Part shown: piece by piece, positions 1 through 8,023 of the stretch
How the letters are laid out: every line of letters starts with the position of its first letter
Numbering within the stretch: position 1 is the stretch's first letter
Program-made: the position numbers and the translations under genes
Assembly (NCBI RefSeq): GCF_001899645.1
Contig: NZ_MKVV01000071.1
Span: 1-64,000 of the forward strand
Direction of reading: 5' to 3'
Length of the DNA: 64,000 nt
DNA from: Pseudonocardia sp. 73-21
GTDB taxonomy: Bacteria > Actinomycetota > Actinomycetes > Mycobacteriales > Pseudonocardiaceae
Notes under the pieces: model-generated
Seen by the model: the letters and a program-made list of their open reading frames with translations, nothing else
Told to the model about the DNA's origin: nothing
The model's database searches: none

Positions 1-180
1 AACTTCACCGAGCTGCCCCGGATCCGGTCGGAGCGTCCGGCGTTCGAGCTGCACTACCCGCACCTGGTGCAACGTTTCCGCGAAGAGGCGCACGCCGGCG
101 GCCACGCCGCCCCGTCCGAGGTCGCCGCGCTCGCGGTCGCCCGCAAGGAGACACCCGGCGACGACCCCCGGTCGCGCTAG
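1..180 (+). CDS. C-terminal fragment of an unrecognised protein
   Basis: Frame 1 is open from the first base to a TAG at 178-180 and gives 59 residues, so the gene starts outside the window. The tail is charged, with several Arg, Glu and His, ends in DDPRSR, and has no membrane segment. I do not recognise the family. Codon use (G or C in nearly every third position) matches real genes here. A hairpin about 130 bases downstream could end its transcript. Confidence 0.5.
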   Translation, partial: NFTELPRIRSERPAFELHYPHLVQRFREEAHAGGHAAPSEVAALAVARKETPGDDPRSR

Positions 181-500
181 CGGCCTGCCCGGGCAGGAAC
201 ACCCCCGTGCAACGGCGCTCGAACCGCGCCCGGCACCCGCCCAACGGCGAACGGGAGCTGATGGGAGCCCCGATGAGCGCCGGCAACCGGCAGCCGACCG
301 GGAGGAGCACCCCACCCCCGTCGGGGTGGGCGGAGGGTCGGCACCATCGCGGTGGTCAGCGACAGCATCGGTCACAAGCTCCCCCTGCGATGTCCCCACG
401 ACGACCGGCCCCGGCGGGACCGGTCCCCCACGACCCCGTTCCGCCCTGCGCCAGCAGCGATACCGATCGCGCAGGCCTGGGCCCGGCGGGGCGCCGGCAT
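181..500. other. 320-bp gap between convergent genes
   Basis: No convincing gene lies here. The open frames on both strands are Pro/Arg-rich shadows without ribosome sites. The only structure I see is the hairpin at 311-330. Confidence 0.4.
311..330. terminator. Hairpin, possible bidirectional terminator
   Basis: CCCACCCC and GGGGTGGG form a perfect 8-bp stem around a 4-base loop, between the convergent unknown gene (ends 180) and the channel gene (ends 501). There is no T-tract, which is common for actinobacterial terminators. Confidence 0.45.
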
Positions 501-1520
501 CTAGCCCGGCGGCCGCCGGGTGTCTGATTCGCCGAACATCACCACCACATCGCCGGGCTCGAGGATCGTCTCGCCGGCGGGGTTGGGCAGCAGCTCGCCG
601 CCGGCTCGGCGGATCAGCAGCGCGGTGGCCGAACCGCTCAGCTCCTGCACGGTCTGGCCCACCAGCCCCGAATTGGCCGGGACCATCAACTCCTCCATCC
701 GCAGCGCTGCCGCGCCGCTGCGGGCAAGATCGAAGAAGTCGACCACCTCGGGTCGCAGCGCGATCAACGCCATGCGCCGCCCGGTCGTGGCGTACGGCGA
801 CACCACCCGTTCCACCCCCGCCCGGTAGAGCCGGTCCGCCGCGGCATCCTCCGAGGCCCGGGCCACGATGGCGATGGTGGGGTTGAGTGACCGGGCCACC
901 AACGTGATGTAGACGTTCTCGGCGTCGGAGTCCACCGCACACACCAGCCCCCGCGCATGCTCGATCCCCGCCGCACGCAGTAGATCCTCCGATGAGGAGT
1001 TTCCGAGCAGGAACAGCACACCGTCTCGGCGCAGCTCCGGCTCCAGCTCGGGCTTCACCTCGATCACGACGAAGGGAACACCGTCGGCTTCGAACTCACG
1101 GGCCACCGCACGCCCGACCCGGCCGTAGGAGCAGACGATGTGATGCCCCCGCAGCCCCGTGATACGTCGCTGCATGGACCGCCTCCTCGACCTCGCGACA
1201 AGCTGCCCGTCGACCAGCCCGGTGGCCAGCACCCCGAGCACGACGACGAACACCGACACCCCGAACAGTGACAGGCTCACCGTGAAGATCTTCGCGGCGT
1301 CCGACAAGGCCACCGGTGTCGCGAACCCCTCCGTGGTCAGGGTCGAGACCGTGAGATAGACCGCGTCCACCAGATCGAACCCGAACAGCAGATAGCCGAG
1401 CACGCCGTACCCCAACAAGACGATGATGCCCGCGGCCAGCAGCCACGACCGGCCACTGAGACGCACCACCGGATCCTTCGCCGCCCGGCCAGACCCATCA
1501 CCCGGGTCGCTCCTGCGCAC
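501..1520 (-). CDS. Two-TM potassium-channel-like protein with TrkA-N/TrkA-C domains and a variant filter
   Basis: The 339-residue protein resembles MthK-type ligand-gated K+ channels. It has a first membrane helix at about 26-48, a pore loop at about 52-69, a second helix at about 78-102, a TrkA-N (RCK) Rossmann domain from about 125 (motif CSYGRVG) and a TrkA-C domain over the last 80 residues. The selectivity filter is unusual: it reads TLTTEGFATP (60-69), where K+ channels have TVGYG, so a Glu enters the filter and the second glycine is lost. Ion selectivity is therefore uncertain. It lies 32 bases after the ABM-like gene on the same strand and is probably cotranscribed with it. Confidence 0.8.
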   Translation of the reverse strand: MRRSDPGDGSGRAAKDPVVRLSGRSWLLAAGIIVLLGYGVLGYLLFGFDLVDAVYLTVSTLTTEGFATPVALSDAAKIFTVSLSLFGVSVFVVVLGVLATGLVDGQLVARSRRRSMQRRITGLRGHHIVCSYGRVGRAVAREFEADGVPFVVIEVKPELEPELRRDGVLFLLGNSSSEDLLRAAGIEHARGLVCAVDSDAENVYITLVARSLNPTIAIVARASEDAAADRLYRAGVERVVSPYATTGRRMALIALRPEVVDFFDLARSGAAALRMEELMVPANSGLVGQTVQELSGSATALLIRRAGGELLPNPAGETILEPGDVVVMFGESDTRRPPG

Positions 1521-1552
1521 CGCGGTGACGCCCCGGGCGCTCAGTCAGCCAC

Positions 1553-2158
1553 TCAGCTCAGCCGCATGGAGCTGCGGATCAGCGTGTAGGCCTCGACCTG
1601 CAGGAACTTGACCCCGCCCCGGTCGGTGGCGCTGCCACGAAGCCGCGCCACGGCCTCCCCGGCGGCGTCGGCGGCGGCCGTGTCCGTCCAGGCGGTCGCG
1701 ACGATGCCGGCCCCCGAACTGCGGTCGAGCACCATCTGGATGCTGCACAGACCGCTGCATGCGGTGAGCACGGGCAGCACCTGCTCATCGAAGAACGAGA
1801 CCGCCTCGTCGATCCTGGCCAGCTCGATCTGCAGGCGCCCGAAACGCACCGCCGCCCCCGGCTGCGCCGCTGCCGGCTGCGCCCCGGCCACCACCTCGAA
1901 GCTCTCCACGCTGAGATCCCCCCCGGCGACCGCGACCGCCCCCTCCCGCACCCGGGTCAGCACGGCCTCCGAGGAGTGCAGCGGCTCGTCCCAGTACGAC
2001 GCGGCCACGATCAGGCCGGCGTCCCGGTCGACCAGGGTGACCAGACCACTGTTGCCGGCCGCCGCCTCGACCACCGGCCGATCCGACGTTTCGATGTACT
2101 CGACCGCCGCGTCGACCTTGCTCACGTCACCGAAGATCGTGTTGATCCGCACATACAT
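1553..2158 (-). CDS. Protein with two ABM-like (dimeric alpha-beta barrel) domains
   Basis: I chose ATG 2158 because GAAGGGGA lies at the right distance upstream; an in-frame start nine codons earlier has no such site. The 201 residues form two ferredoxin-like halves, about 1-95 and 105-195. Each has the pattern of an antibiotic-biosynthesis-monooxygenase domain: a short beta strand, an amphipathic helix ending in a Glu/Asp-rich stretch, and a strand with 'GIVATAWTD' or 'GLIVAASYWD'. No catalytic residue can be assigned. It is divergent from the malic-enzyme-like module and precedes the channel gene. It could be a stress or small-ligand-binding protein. Confidence 0.6.
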   Translation of the reverse strand: MYVRINTIFGDVSKVDAAVEYIETSDRPVVEAAAGNSGLVTLVDRDAGLIVAASYWDEPLHSSEAVLTRVREGAVAVAGGDLSVESFEVVAGAQPAAAQPGAAVRFGRLQIELARIDEAVSFFDEQVLPVLTACSGLCSIQMVLDRSSGAGIVATAWTDTAAADAAGEAVARLRGSATDRGGVKFLQVEAYTLIRSSMRLS

Positions 2159-2274
2159 GAGGGTTCCCCTTCGAATCCTGTCCATCCACCCGATCGGTCC
2201 GCGGCACGAGGGGTCGGCAAACCTCCACGAACCACGTCCCCCGGGAGACTATGCCAACCCCAGCACTTTCTCAG

Positions 2275-2292
2275 TTGCAATGTTTCGCAAGT
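2275..2292 (+). promoter_or_regulatory. Motif shared with 3795-3812, candidate regulator site
   Basis: TTGCAATGTTTCGCAAGT lies 52 bases before the first small gene. It shares TTGCA....TT...AAGT, plus a following CGATA/CGAATA, with the site before the second small gene. The reverse strand reads ACTTGCGAAA..., loosely like the RamB-type boxes of acetate genes in corynebacteria. That likeness is from memory and unproven. Confidence 0.35.
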
Positions 2293-2344
2293 CACGATAT
2301 CGTTCGGACTGTTCGTGTCGGACGAGTCGTAGGAGTTGGACAGC

Positions 2345-2566
2345 GTGATCACGAAGCTGCACGGTGAGGTCGACGTCGTCCTGACGAGGTTGGCCGCCGA
2401 CCGGGCGGTGGGGCTTCCCTACGAGACCTATCTGCACCGGGCGCGTCTACAGAACCTGCTCGACACCGCCGGGCACCACGGTGTCGACCTCGACACCTGC
2501 GACTCCTCCCGCGGACCGACTCCACCGGGCCAGGTGGCGATTCCTGTCCATGTGGCGTGGCCGTAG
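2345..2566 (+). CDS. Small protein of the malic-enzyme-like module, copy 1
   Basis: The 73-residue product starts at GTG 2345, nine bases after AGGAG (2331-2335); a TTG at 2336 is too close to that site. Residues 8-35 form a helical stretch with VDVVLTRLAADRAVGLP. It aligns with the second small protein at 3854 (IETVRRTLALADRVGLP), and both continue with an Arg-rich segment and a Leu-Leu/Gln-Asp pattern. No function is recognised. Its fixed place before a malic-enzyme-like gene in both copies suggests a partner, or a split-off N-terminal domain. Confidence 0.55.
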   Translation: MITKLHGEVDVVLTRLAADRAVGLPYETYLHRARLQNLLDTAGHHGVDLDTCDSSRGPTPPGQVAIPVHVAWP

Positions 2567-2701
2567 TGGGGCCCGTCCACCGTGCGCAACCCTGCTGCCG
2601 ATGGCCAGAAAGCGCACCCGAGGAATGGAAATGCCCATCATGCAGTTCCGGCTGAGCTTGGCCGCCCGCGCCGGCCAGGTCCGCGCGGACCGAGGTGCCC
2701 G

Positions 2702-3697
2702 ATGACAGCCTCGCCGGCGATACCCGACGACGGTCGGCCCGCGAACCCCGGCGGCGGGGTGGACAGTCCCCGACCGCTCCATCCGGCCGGGCGGGCACTG
2801 CGCCAGGTCGCGGTCATCGGCGACGGCACCGGCCACGGCCCGCCCGCGCAGCCGGGAAGACCACTGGCCACCATCCTGGCCGGTGACGCGGCAACCCTCC
2901 AGAGACTGGCCAGGATCCCCGCCGTGACCAGGCCCGCGTCCCAGTGGGACGCCACCGACACGGTCGCCGAGCAGATCCGCCAGTTCCCGCCCGAGATCAC
3001 CGCGGTCCTGCTGACCCGCACCAGCCCGACACGGGCCCGCTCGGTGCAACGACTCGTGGAGCAAGCCGGTGGCCGACCGGTGCTCACCGACGAGGACGCC
3101 ACGGCGATCGCGCTGACCGCCGCCGCCCTGGTCTACCTGCGCGGTCTGGGCCGCGACCAGTACCGCGCCAGGATCCTGATCGCCGACGCCACCCGCATGC
3201 CCATCCTGTCGGCACTGCTGCTCGCGACCGGATTTCCCGACATCACCCTGTGGAACACCCCCGATGCCGCCTGGTTCCCGCTGCATCGCGCAGCCCGCGA
3301 CGCCGACGTGGTCATCGACCTCCAGCATGCCCCGGACAGCAACCCCACAGGCAGCAACCCCATGGGAGCACCCGCACTGGGTGAGCAGGGTGAGTTGAGC
3401 GCTGTCGGGTTCGAACTCGACCGCCCCGAGGGATCAGTGATCACCCCGCGCGCCCTGGACGACGGCCGCATGCTCATCGCGCCCGGACTGTTACGGGCCC
3501 TCGCTGAGTACCCCGCCACCGCGCCGCCCCTGGGCCTGGGCATCTACGAAGCCGTCGCCCGCGCCGTCGCCCACGCCACGCCGGCCCGCCGCCGCCTGCA
3601 CGGCGTACCCGACCGGGATCCCGCCACCGGCACCCCCGACGTCGCCGACGCCATCGCCGGCGCCGTCACGCTGCATCTCGCCCTCACCCGGCCATAG
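2702..3697 (+). CDS. Degenerate malic-enzyme-like protein, copy 1
   Basis: I set the start at ATG 2702 after GAGG; an upstream in-frame GTG at 2582 is possible. The 331 residues follow the malic-enzyme fold order. A 'VIGDGTG' stretch stands where malic enzymes have 'VxxDGxRILGLGD'. 'PVLTDEDATAIAL' matches 'PVFNDDIQGTAxV', and a Rossmann unit begins at 'ARILIADATRMP'. The Gly-x-Gly-x-x-Gly NAD loop is gone, and the Tyr/Lys catalytic region and the Glu-Asp metal pair are not recognisable. It probably lacks malic-enzyme activity and may bind or regulate something in the PEP/pyruvate node. PEP carboxykinase is encoded downstream. Confidence 0.6.
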   Translation: MTASPAIPDDGRPANPGGGVDSPRPLHPAGRALRQVAVIGDGTGHGPPAQPGRPLATILAGDAATLQRLARIPAVTRPASQWDATDTVAEQIRQFPPEITAVLLTRTSPTRARSVQRLVEQAGGRPVLTDEDATAIALTAAALVYLRGLGRDQYRARILIADATRMPILSALLLATGFPDITLWNTPDAAWFPLHRAARDADVVIDLQHAPDSNPTGSNPMGAPALGEQGELSAVGFELDRPEGSVITPRALDDGRMLIAPGLLRALAEYPATAPPLGLGIYEAVARAVAHATPARRRLHGVPDRDPATGTPDVADAIAGAVTLHLALTRP

Positions 3698-3794
3698 CCG
3701 AGGACCCATCCTCGCCGCAGCCCTCACACACCCGCCGACCACGCCGTCCACACCGCCGTGTCGTCGCGCATGGCTCACCTCACAAGCTGAACAC

Positions 3795-3812
3795 TTGCAG
3801 ACCTTGTAAAGT
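3795..3812 (+). promoter_or_regulatory. Motif shared with 2275-2292, candidate regulator site
   Basis: TTGCAGACCTTGTAAAGT lies 41 bases before the second small gene. It matches the upstream motif of copy 1 at the TTGCA, TT and AAGT positions, in the same orientation and at a similar distance. A TTGCAG/GAATAC promoter pair here has only 14-bp spacing, so I do not call the promoter itself. Confidence 0.35.
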
Positions 3813-3853
3813 GCGAATACTGTTGAGTCCTGGAGCGACGGAGGAGATGCGCA

Positions 3854-4183
3854 ATGGTGAACCCCGACCCGCACAACCACATCGAGACGGTTCGGCGCAC
3901 CCTCGCCCTCGCCGACCGGGTGGGACTGCCGCGCACGGCCCATCCGCGCCGGGCCCTCCTGCAGGACCTGACCGACATGACGGACCTCGCTGCGGCCCCT
4001 TCGCGGCGCCCGGCGGTGCCACGCGGGGCATCGGGCCACTGCGCCCAGCCGGCCCCGCGGCCCGGGATCGGGGTGCACCGAGCGCGGTGTTGGGCCAGCC
4101 CGCTGACCGGTGGCGCCGAGCAGGACAACCCGGGAACGCCGCCCGCGGCGACACCCCGCAGCTGCGGGCGGCGACACCCGTGA
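3854..4183 (+). CDS. Small protein of the malic-enzyme-like module, copy 2
   Basis: ATG 3854 follows a strong GGAGGAG (3840-3846). The 109-residue product begins with a segment (about 8-40) that aligns with copy 1: IETVRRTLALADRVGLP, then HPRRALLQDLTD. After residue 45 it becomes Pro/Arg/Gly-rich and without clear fold, so the functional part may be only the first 45 residues. Its TGA (4181-4183) overlaps the GTG (4180) of the next gene, so the two are translationally coupled. No known function. Confidence 0.5.
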   Translation: MVNPDPHNHIETVRRTLALADRVGLPRTAHPRRALLQDLTDMTDLAAAPSRRPAVPRGASGHCAQPAPRPGIGVHRARCWASPLTGGAEQDNPGTPPAATPRSCGRRHP

Positions 4184-5037
4184 CGACACCCCGGACGACA
4201 CCTCCTCCGCAGTCGGTCGTCTCCCATTGCGCGACCCGCGGCCTGGCCGTGGTCAGCGACGGCAGCGACTTCCACCGCGAGGGCGGAACCAGCGTGCTGA
4301 GCGGACTGTTGAGCACCGCCGCCCTGGTGCGCGAGCACAGCGGGACGGGGGCAACCGCGATGCTGATCACCGCGGACAACGTGGCGGAGCTGACCGCCGA
4401 ACTACGTCGGGCGGCCCCCGGATTCAGCGCGGTCTACCTCATGCACACCAACCCGGTCCGGGGCCGCGCCGCCCAGAGCGCGCTCGCCAACACCGTGGCG
4501 GTGATCACCGACCGGCAGACGACCGCGGTCGCTCTGATCGCCGCGTTGCTGAGCACCCTCGACCGCGCCGGCACCGCCCCCGCCGCCGCACGCGTGGTCA
4601 TTGCGGGCGCCCAACACAATCCCCTGGTGGCCGCGCTCGCCGTGGCCACCGGGATCGGGGAGATCGACAGCTGGAACCTGGGCGACGCCCACAACTTCCC
4701 GTTGCGCGCCTTCGCCCGCCGCGGCGCGGTCGTGATCGACCTGCTCGGCTCCGCCGCGCTGAGCAGCCAGGACGCCGCGCTCGACCCCCCGATCCCACGC
4801 ATCACCCTCGACGATCCCCGCGCCCCGCTGCTCGCCCTGCCCGGCCTGCTCGCCGCCGCCCACGCATGGGGCCCTCCGGACGTCGCCACCTGTCTAGCCT
4901 GCGCGCGGGCCCTCGCCGAACCGACCCCCGCCGGACAGCCCCTGCCCGGCCTGCCCCAAGCCGGCCGATCCGAGCCGACCCATCCCGGTCAGACCCGGGC
5001 CGATGCCGCTTTCCCGTACCCGCATCTCGTTCGATGA
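4180..5037 (+). CDS. Degenerate malic-enzyme-like protein, copy 2
   Basis: The GTG start at 4180 overlaps the previous stop. The 285 residues carry '[14 protein letters not shown]' where malic enzymes have 'VVSDGxRVLGLGDLG'. '[16 protein letters not shown]' replaces the 'IxxEDIxxPxxF' metal-ligand helix, '[13 protein letters not shown]' replaces 'PVFHDDxxGTAVV', and '[17 protein letters not shown]' replaces the GxGxxG loop. Both the acidic metal ligands and the glycine loop are altered, as in copy 1 but with different replacements. It sits 46 bases before PEP carboxykinase. I infer a non-catalytic relative with a regulatory or scaffolding role. Confidence 0.6.
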   Translation: MTTPRTTPPPQSVVSHCATRGLAVVSDGSDFHREGGTSVLSGLLSTAALVREHSGTGATAMLITADNVAELTAELRRAAPGFSAVYLMHTNPVRGRAAQSALANTVAVITDRQTTAVALIAALLSTLDRAGTAPAAARVVIAGAQHNPLVAALAVATGIGEIDSWNLGDAHNFPLRAFARRGAVVIDLLGSAALSSQDAALDPPIPRITLDDPRAPLLALPGLLAAAHAWGPPDVATCLACARALAEPTPAGQPLPGLPQAGRSEPTHPGQTRADAAFPYPHLVR

Positions 5038-5041
5038 CAAG

Positions 5042-5068
5042 GGGCGCAGGCGACAGCGGCCTGCGCCC
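5042..5068 (+). promoter_or_regulatory. Hairpin just before the PEP carboxykinase ribosome site
   Basis: GGGCGCAGG (5042-5050) and CCTGCGCCC (5060-5068) make a perfect 9-bp stem with a 9-base loop. It fills the 46-base gap after the malic-enzyme-like gene and ends two bases before GAGGAG, the pckG ribosome site. It could be a processing site, an attenuator or a partial terminator. Confidence 0.45.
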
Positions 5069-5083
5069 GTGAGGAGACACGCG

Positions 5084-6904
5084 ATGACCGCAGCAGCCCT
5101 TCCCGGTCTCGACCAGGCCCCCACCGACCACCGGCGGCTGCTCGACTGGGTCCGTGAGGTCGCCGAACTCACCACCCCCGACGAGGTCGTGTGGTGTGAC
5201 GGATCGGCGGTGGAGTGGCAGCGGCTGACCCGAAAGCTCGTCGACGCCGGCACGTTCGTGCAGCTGTCCGAGGAGGCCAAGCCCAACTCGTTCTGGTGCG
5301 CCTCGGACCCGGCCGATGTGGCCCGGGTCGAGGACTCCACGTTCATCTGCTCGACCCACGAGGCCGACGCCGGGCCCACCAACAACTGGATGGACCCCGC
5401 GGAGATGAAGCAGCGCCTGCGGCGGCTGTATCGGGGTTGTATGCGCGGGCGGGTCATGTATGTGCTGCCGTTCTGCATGGGCCCGCTCAGCGCCACCGAT
5501 CCCAAGCTCGGCGTGCAGATCACCGATTCCGCCTACGTCGTGGTGTCGATGCACATCATGACCCGGATGGGCACCGCCGCCCTGAAGCTGCTCAGCCGCG
5601 ACGCCGAGTTCGTACCCGGTCTGCACTCGGTGGGCGCACCGCTGGAGCCCGGCCAGCCCGACGTGCCGTGGCCGTGCAACACGACCAAGTACATCACCCA
5701 CTTCCCGGAGACCCGGGAGATCTGGAGCTACGGATCCGGGTACGGCGGCAACGCGCTGCTGGGCAAGAAGTGCTACTCGCTGCGGATCGCCTCGGTGATG
5801 GCCCGCGACGAGGGCTGGCTCGCCGAACACATGCTCATCCTGAAACTCACCTCGCCCGCCCAGAAGGTCCACTTCGTCGCCGCCGCATTCCCGTCGGCGT
5901 GCGGCAAGACGAACCTGGCCATGCTGCGTCCCACCATCCCGGGCTGGACGGTGCAGACCCTCGGTGACGACATCGCCTGGATGCGGTTCGGCCGCGACGG
6001 TCGGCTGTACGCGGTCAACCCCGAGTACGGGTTCTTCGGCGTCGCCCCCGGTACCGGGGAGAAGACCAACCCGCACGCCATGACCACCCTGGGCCAGGGC
6101 AACACGATCTTCACCAACGTCGCGCTCACCGACGACATGGACGTGTGGTGGGAAGGCGCCACCGACACCCCGCCCGAGCACCTGCTCAGCTGGAAACGCG
6201 AGGAATGGACGCCGGCCAGCGGCGAACCGGCCGCGCACCCCAACTCCCGCTACTGCACCCCGATATCCCAGTGCCCGATCCTCGCCCCGGAGTGGAACGA
6301 CCCCCAAGGAGTTCCCATCTCGGCGATCTTCTTCGGGGGCCGCCGGGCCTCCACGGTGCCGCTGGTCACCGAGGCCCGCGACTGGCAGCACGGCACATTC
6401 CTCGCCTCCACCCTGTCGAGCGAGACCACCGCGGCGGCCACCGGGCAGGTCGGAGTGGTGCGCCGCGACCCGATGGCGATGCTGCCGTTCATCGGCTACC
6501 ACGTCGGGGACTACCTGCGGCACTGGATCGACACCGGCAAGAACGCCGACGCCGGCGCCCTGCCGAAGATCTTCTACGTCAACTGGTTCCGCCGCGGCGA
6601 CGACGGCCGGTTCCTCTGGCCCGGGTTCGGGGAGAACTCCCGGGTCCTGGCCTGGGCGATCGCCCGCATCGAGGGGACCGCCGCCGCGGTCGACACCCCG
6701 ATCGGGTTCGTGCCCACCCCCGATGCGCTCGACCTCGACGGCCTCGACGTGCCCGCCGCGGACCTGCGGGCGGCGCTGGCCGTCGACAGCCACGAATGGG
6801 CTGCCGAGCTGCCGCTGATCGAGCAGTGGTTCGACACCGTCGGAGCCAAGCTGCCCGATGTGCTGCGCGACGAACTCGACCACCTGCGCTACCGGCTGGG
6901 CTAG
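5084..6904 (+). CDS. pckG: Phosphoenolpyruvate carboxykinase (GTP)
   Basis: This enzyme interconverts oxaloacetate + GTP with PEP + GDP + CO2, the first step of gluconeogenesis from C4 acids. ATG 5084 follows GAGGAG and gives 606 residues, the usual length in actinobacteria. The kinase loop [12 protein letters not shown] (269-280) carries the reactive Cys273 of the GTP-type family, followed by the metal/nucleotide segment 'LGDDIAW'. The N-terminal '[15 protein letters not shown]', with its PEP-site Arg region downstream, and the 'GFGENSRVL' segment near 535 are also intact. It is the last gene of the module with the two malic-enzyme-like proteins. Confidence 0.97.
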   Translation: MTAAALPGLDQAPTDHRRLLDWVREVAELTTPDEVVWCDGSAVEWQRLTRKLVDAGTFVQLSEEAKPNSFWCASDPADVARVEDSTFICSTHEADAGPTNNWMDPAEMKQRLRRLYRGCMRGRVMYVLPFCMGPLSATDPKLGVQITDSAYVVVSMHIMTRMGTAALKLLSRDAEFVPGLHSVGAPLEPGQPDVPWPCNTTKYITHFPETREIWSYGSGYGGNALLGKKCYSLRIASVMARDEGWLAEHMLILKLTSPAQKVHFVAAAFPSACGKTNLAMLRPTIPGWTVQTLGDDIAWMRFGRDGRLYAVNPEYGFFGVAPGTGEKTNPHAMTTLGQGNTIFTNVALTDDMDVWWEGATDTPPEHLLSWKREEWTPASGEPAAHPNSRYCTPISQCPILAPEWNDPQGVPISAIFFGGRRASTVPLVTEARDWQHGTFLASTLSSETTAAATGQVGVVRRDPMAMLPFIGYHVGDYLRHWIDTGKNADAGALPKIFYVNWFRRGDDGRFLWPGFGENSRVLAWAIARIEGTAAAVDTPIGFVPTPDALDLDGLDVPAADLRAALAVDSHEWAAELPLIEQWFDTVGAKLPDVLRDELDHLRYRLG

Positions 6905-6925
6905 CGCCCTCCTCCAGCGGCGGGA

Positions 6926-6966
6926 CCCGGCCGGCGACACCACCCCTCCCTGGCGACCCGGCCGGG
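6926..6966 (+). terminator. Hairpin after pckG
   Basis: CCCGGCCGG (6926-6934) pairs with CCGGCCGGG (6958-6966) over a 23-base loop, starting 22 bases after the pckG stop. There is no T-tract. Confidence 0.4.
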
Positions 6967-7063
6967 CTCCGCCTCCACCTTCACGCAACGCGCCGGAGCC
7001 CACACGTCCCCAGCGGACGACACATCAGCGGCAAGAGGCGACATTGAGCCTTTGCCAACCTGA

Positions 7064-7325
7064 TCAGGTGCTGGCGATCATGAGGGTGTGAACTGCGGCA
7101 ACGAGTCCGGAAGCCCGGCTGGGACTGGAGCGGATCTTGCGCAGGATCCGCCAGTTCTTCAGCTCGGCGTTGACCCGCTCACCCGGCCCACGCTGGCGGC
7201 GTGCGGGGTGTTGACGTCCTTCTGCGCCGGGGAGAGTCGCCGGTAGCGGCCGGTGTCGGGGTCGACCCGGCGACGCCGCTGCGGGACCCGGATCATCGGG
7301 CCGCCCTGGTAGGCGGCTCGTGATC
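7064..7325 (-). pseudogene. Transposase remnant (IS5-type, DDE superfamily)
   Basis: On the minus strand, the frame ending at 7064 reads GPGERVNAELKNWRILRKI and then ...VAAVHTLMIAST, a typical C-terminus of IS5-group transposases. Upstream the homology continues in another frame (AYQGGPMIRVPQRRRRVD, SPAQKDVNTPHA), so a frameshift lies near 7190-7200. The N-terminal two thirds are missing. Just beyond the stop, TGAGCCTTTGCCAACCTGAT (7045-7064) may be the old element end. It marks a past insertion beside the catabolic operon. Confidence 0.7.
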
Positions 7326-7330
7326 AGTGA

Positions 7331-7518
7331 ACCCGGTCGATGAACCCGGCGACGCAGTGGTGTGTCAGGCCCGTCGACTGCACCGGGCCGCCACCCGCGA
7401 GACAGTGCAGCCCCGACCCTTTCTGCGTCGCCGAATCGACAGCCGCCTTGATCCAGCAGGGCGACCGGGCGCCGGGGATACGAACGAACTATCCGCAGTC
7501 CAGGCGTGCTACGTGATC
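7331..7518. other. Non-coding stretch between two gene remnants
   Basis: I see no gene. The plus-strand open frame that runs through it lacks a ribosome site and is Arg/Pro-rich. Confidence 0.3.
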
Positions 7519-7572
7519 ATGGCGAAGATCAAGGTCGAGGGCACGGTCGTCGAGCTCGACGGCGACAGGTGA
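7519..7572 (+). pseudogene. Stub of NADP isocitrate dehydrogenase (first 16-17 codons)
   Basis: ATG 7519 begins MAKIKVEGTVVELDGD, nearly the exact N-terminus of homodimeric NADP-isocitrate dehydrogenase (which continues with EMTR). The frame then ends at TGA 7570-7572, and no further homology follows. There is no ribosome site before the ATG. This is a break-point remnant and not a gene. An intact icd is expected elsewhere in the genome. Confidence 0.6.
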
Positions 7573-7708
7573 TCAGAACGTGCTGCGGCTGATGAGCAAG
7601 ATCGGATCGACCAACAGTTGAGTGGCCGGGCCGCGAGGTGCCATCGCCGTTCGCGGCCCGGCAGCTCGCACCTGCGTGTACCCACCTGCGCGGACAAGAG
7701 CTGACCGG

Positions 7709-8023
7709 CTACTCGATCACCGCACCGTGGAGTGCCTCTGCGGACGCCACAAACGTCGCCCACTCCGCGAGGAGCTTCTCGAACTCGGGCGTGGCGATCG
7801 CCTGCTGGTACTCCTGCAGGCTGGTCACCTCGAGCACCTCGAGATAGTCGATCGACGGGGCACCGGCACCGTCGACTGTCGAGTCGATCCGGGTCACGTC
7901 GTAGGACACGATCGCCGGATGTGCCCGCGCCACCGGATAGTCGCCGGTCCGGATCCACCCCTCGTAGGTGGCCGGGTCGGTTCCGTCGTGCAGTCTGCTC
8001 AGGAAGTACACGCGGTGGGTCAT
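7709..8023 (-). CDS. HapK/RedY-like dimeric alpha-beta barrel protein
   Basis: The 104-residue product (MTHRVYFLSRLHDG...) has the helix-strand pattern of small ferredoxin-like barrels and resembles the HapK/RedY family. One marker is 'WIRTGDYPVARAHPAIVSYDVTRI', given here as the range 25-48. Its ATG overlaps the stop of the iron-sulfur subunit gene (ATGA at 8020-8023), making it the last gene of the ten-gene operon. A role in binding or isomerising a pathway intermediate is inference. Confidence 0.6.
   Translation of the reverse strand: MTHRVYFLSRLHDGTDPATYEGWIRTGDYPVARAHPAIVSYDVTRIDSTVDGAGAPSIDYLEVLEVTSLQEYQQAIATPEFEKLLAEWATFVASAEALHGAVIE

Noticed and set aside
2481..2705. Frame overlapping the ATG of the first malic-enzyme-like gene
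   Set aside because: It is Arg-rich with no ribosome site, and it has no counterpart before the second copy other than the small gene already called.
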